6,946 nt of DNA from Chlamydiota bacterium (GTDB lineage: Bacteria > Chlamydiota > Chlamydiia > Chlamydiales > Simkaniaceae): assembly GCA_029556005.1 (NCBI GenBank), contig JAKQGT010000002.1:1-6946 (forward strand), given 5' to 3'. Position 1 is the stretch's first letter; the number at the start of each line of letters is the position of its first letter. This document shows, in pieces, positions 6,745-6,946 of the stretch. The notes below the pieces were generated by a model. The model did no database searches. It was not told the DNA's origin and was given only the letters and a program-made list of their open reading frames with translations. A program made the position numbers and the translations under genes.

Positions 6745-6804
6745 TTGAGCTGCCGAAAAGGACGCTGTATTGCATTAAATACAGCGCCCTTTTCGGCAGT
6801 TCAA
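6745..6804 (+). terminator. Long hairpin after ispH, probable (bidirectional) terminator
   Basis: The two halves form a stem of about 27 bp (TTGAGCTGCCGAAAAGG pairing with its mirror near 6788-6804) with one A-C mismatch, one G-U pair and a 6-base loop (6772-6777, GCATTA). Inside it, a 9-bp hairpin (CGCTGTATT/AATACAGCG) is preceded by GAAAAGG and followed by CCCTTTTC. That is the A-tract, hairpin, T-tract order of a bidirectional intrinsic terminator, though the T-tract has only four bases. No T-run follows the full stem. It lies 17 nt after the ispH stop, where the operon should end. It could instead be a 3'-stabilising stem or a dispersed palindromic repeat. Confidence 0.55.
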
Positions 6805-6919
6805 TCGCGGGTCTTTCACGCAAAAATTACTGCAAGAACTTTTGTGGTCAGGCACTAGCTACCTCTGTTTGAGGATAAATATTTGCATTTTATCTTGTTT
6901 CCTTTCATATACATTTTTT

Positions 6920-6946
6920 ATGAAGGAACATGCGGAAAAGCAGTCA
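6920..6946 (+). CDS. Possible start of a further plus-strand gene, partial
   Basis: ATG 6920 opens a frame of nine codons (MKEHAEKQS) that runs off the window. It follows about 115 bases of AT-rich sequence after the operon hairpin. TTGAGG (6869-6874) and TATCTT (6891-6896), 16 bases apart, are a weak candidate promoter. There is no Shine-Dalgarno sequence before the ATG. The call rests only on the open frame and position and is uncertain. Confidence 0.2.

Noticed and set aside
6805..6919. tRNA or small RNA between the hairpin and the window end
   Set aside because: I could not fold a cloverleaf or find a conserved tRNA loop; only weak short stems such as CAAAA/TTTTG are present.
1..6946. 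CRISPR array, insertion sequence or phage genes
   Set aside because: No regularly spaced repeats, transposase or integrase motifs, or paired terminal repeats were seen.

Overview
The window most likely comes from a member of the Chlamydiota (Chlamydiae), probably an environmental or amoeba-associated lineage. Three points support this: a RodZ homologue with no periplasmic domain, as in Chlamydia trachomatis CT009; a Pkn1-type protein that joins a Hanks kinase-like domain to a formylglycine-generating-enzyme-like (FGE-like) domain; and IspH of the MEP isoprenoid pathway. This is recognition from memory, not a database result, and the family or genus cannot be resolved from the window.

Layout. 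Positions 1-367 (minus strand) hold the 5' part of an unrecognised small gene. Its reading frame is interrupted by a -1 shift at a six-base A/T run (202-207). Upstream of it is a well-formed promoter (-35 at 413-418, 17-bp spacer, -10 at 390-395) with two inverted repeats next to or overlapping the -35. A divergent, very AT-rich intergenic region follows, up to 793. From 794 to 6727 five genes lie on the plus strand with very small gaps (24, 12, -17 and 65 nt): rodZ-like, a YyaL/DUF255 thioredoxin-domain protein, a pkn1-like kinase/FGE fusion, a low-molecular-weight protein tyrosine phosphatase, and ispH. This looks like one operon. It ends at a long, nearly perfect hairpin (6745-6804). The last ~140 bases look intergenic, and another plus-strand gene may start at 6920.

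How the genes could work together (inference). RodZ links MreB to the membrane at the chlamydial division plane. IspH supplies C5 units for isoprenoids, including the undecaprenyl carrier needed for peptidoglycan. The kinase-like protein and the phosphatase overlap by 17 nt and look translationally coupled, which suggests a signalling pair beside a cell-division and envelope gene set. The kinase has Gly in place of the HRD catalytic Asp, apparently lacks the alpha-C Glu, and has an unusually long activation segment, so it may be a pseudokinase or an atypical kinase. The least explained elements are that kinase/phosphatase pair, the frameshifted minus-strand gene with its operator-like repeats, and a G9 tract inside the yyaL-like gene.
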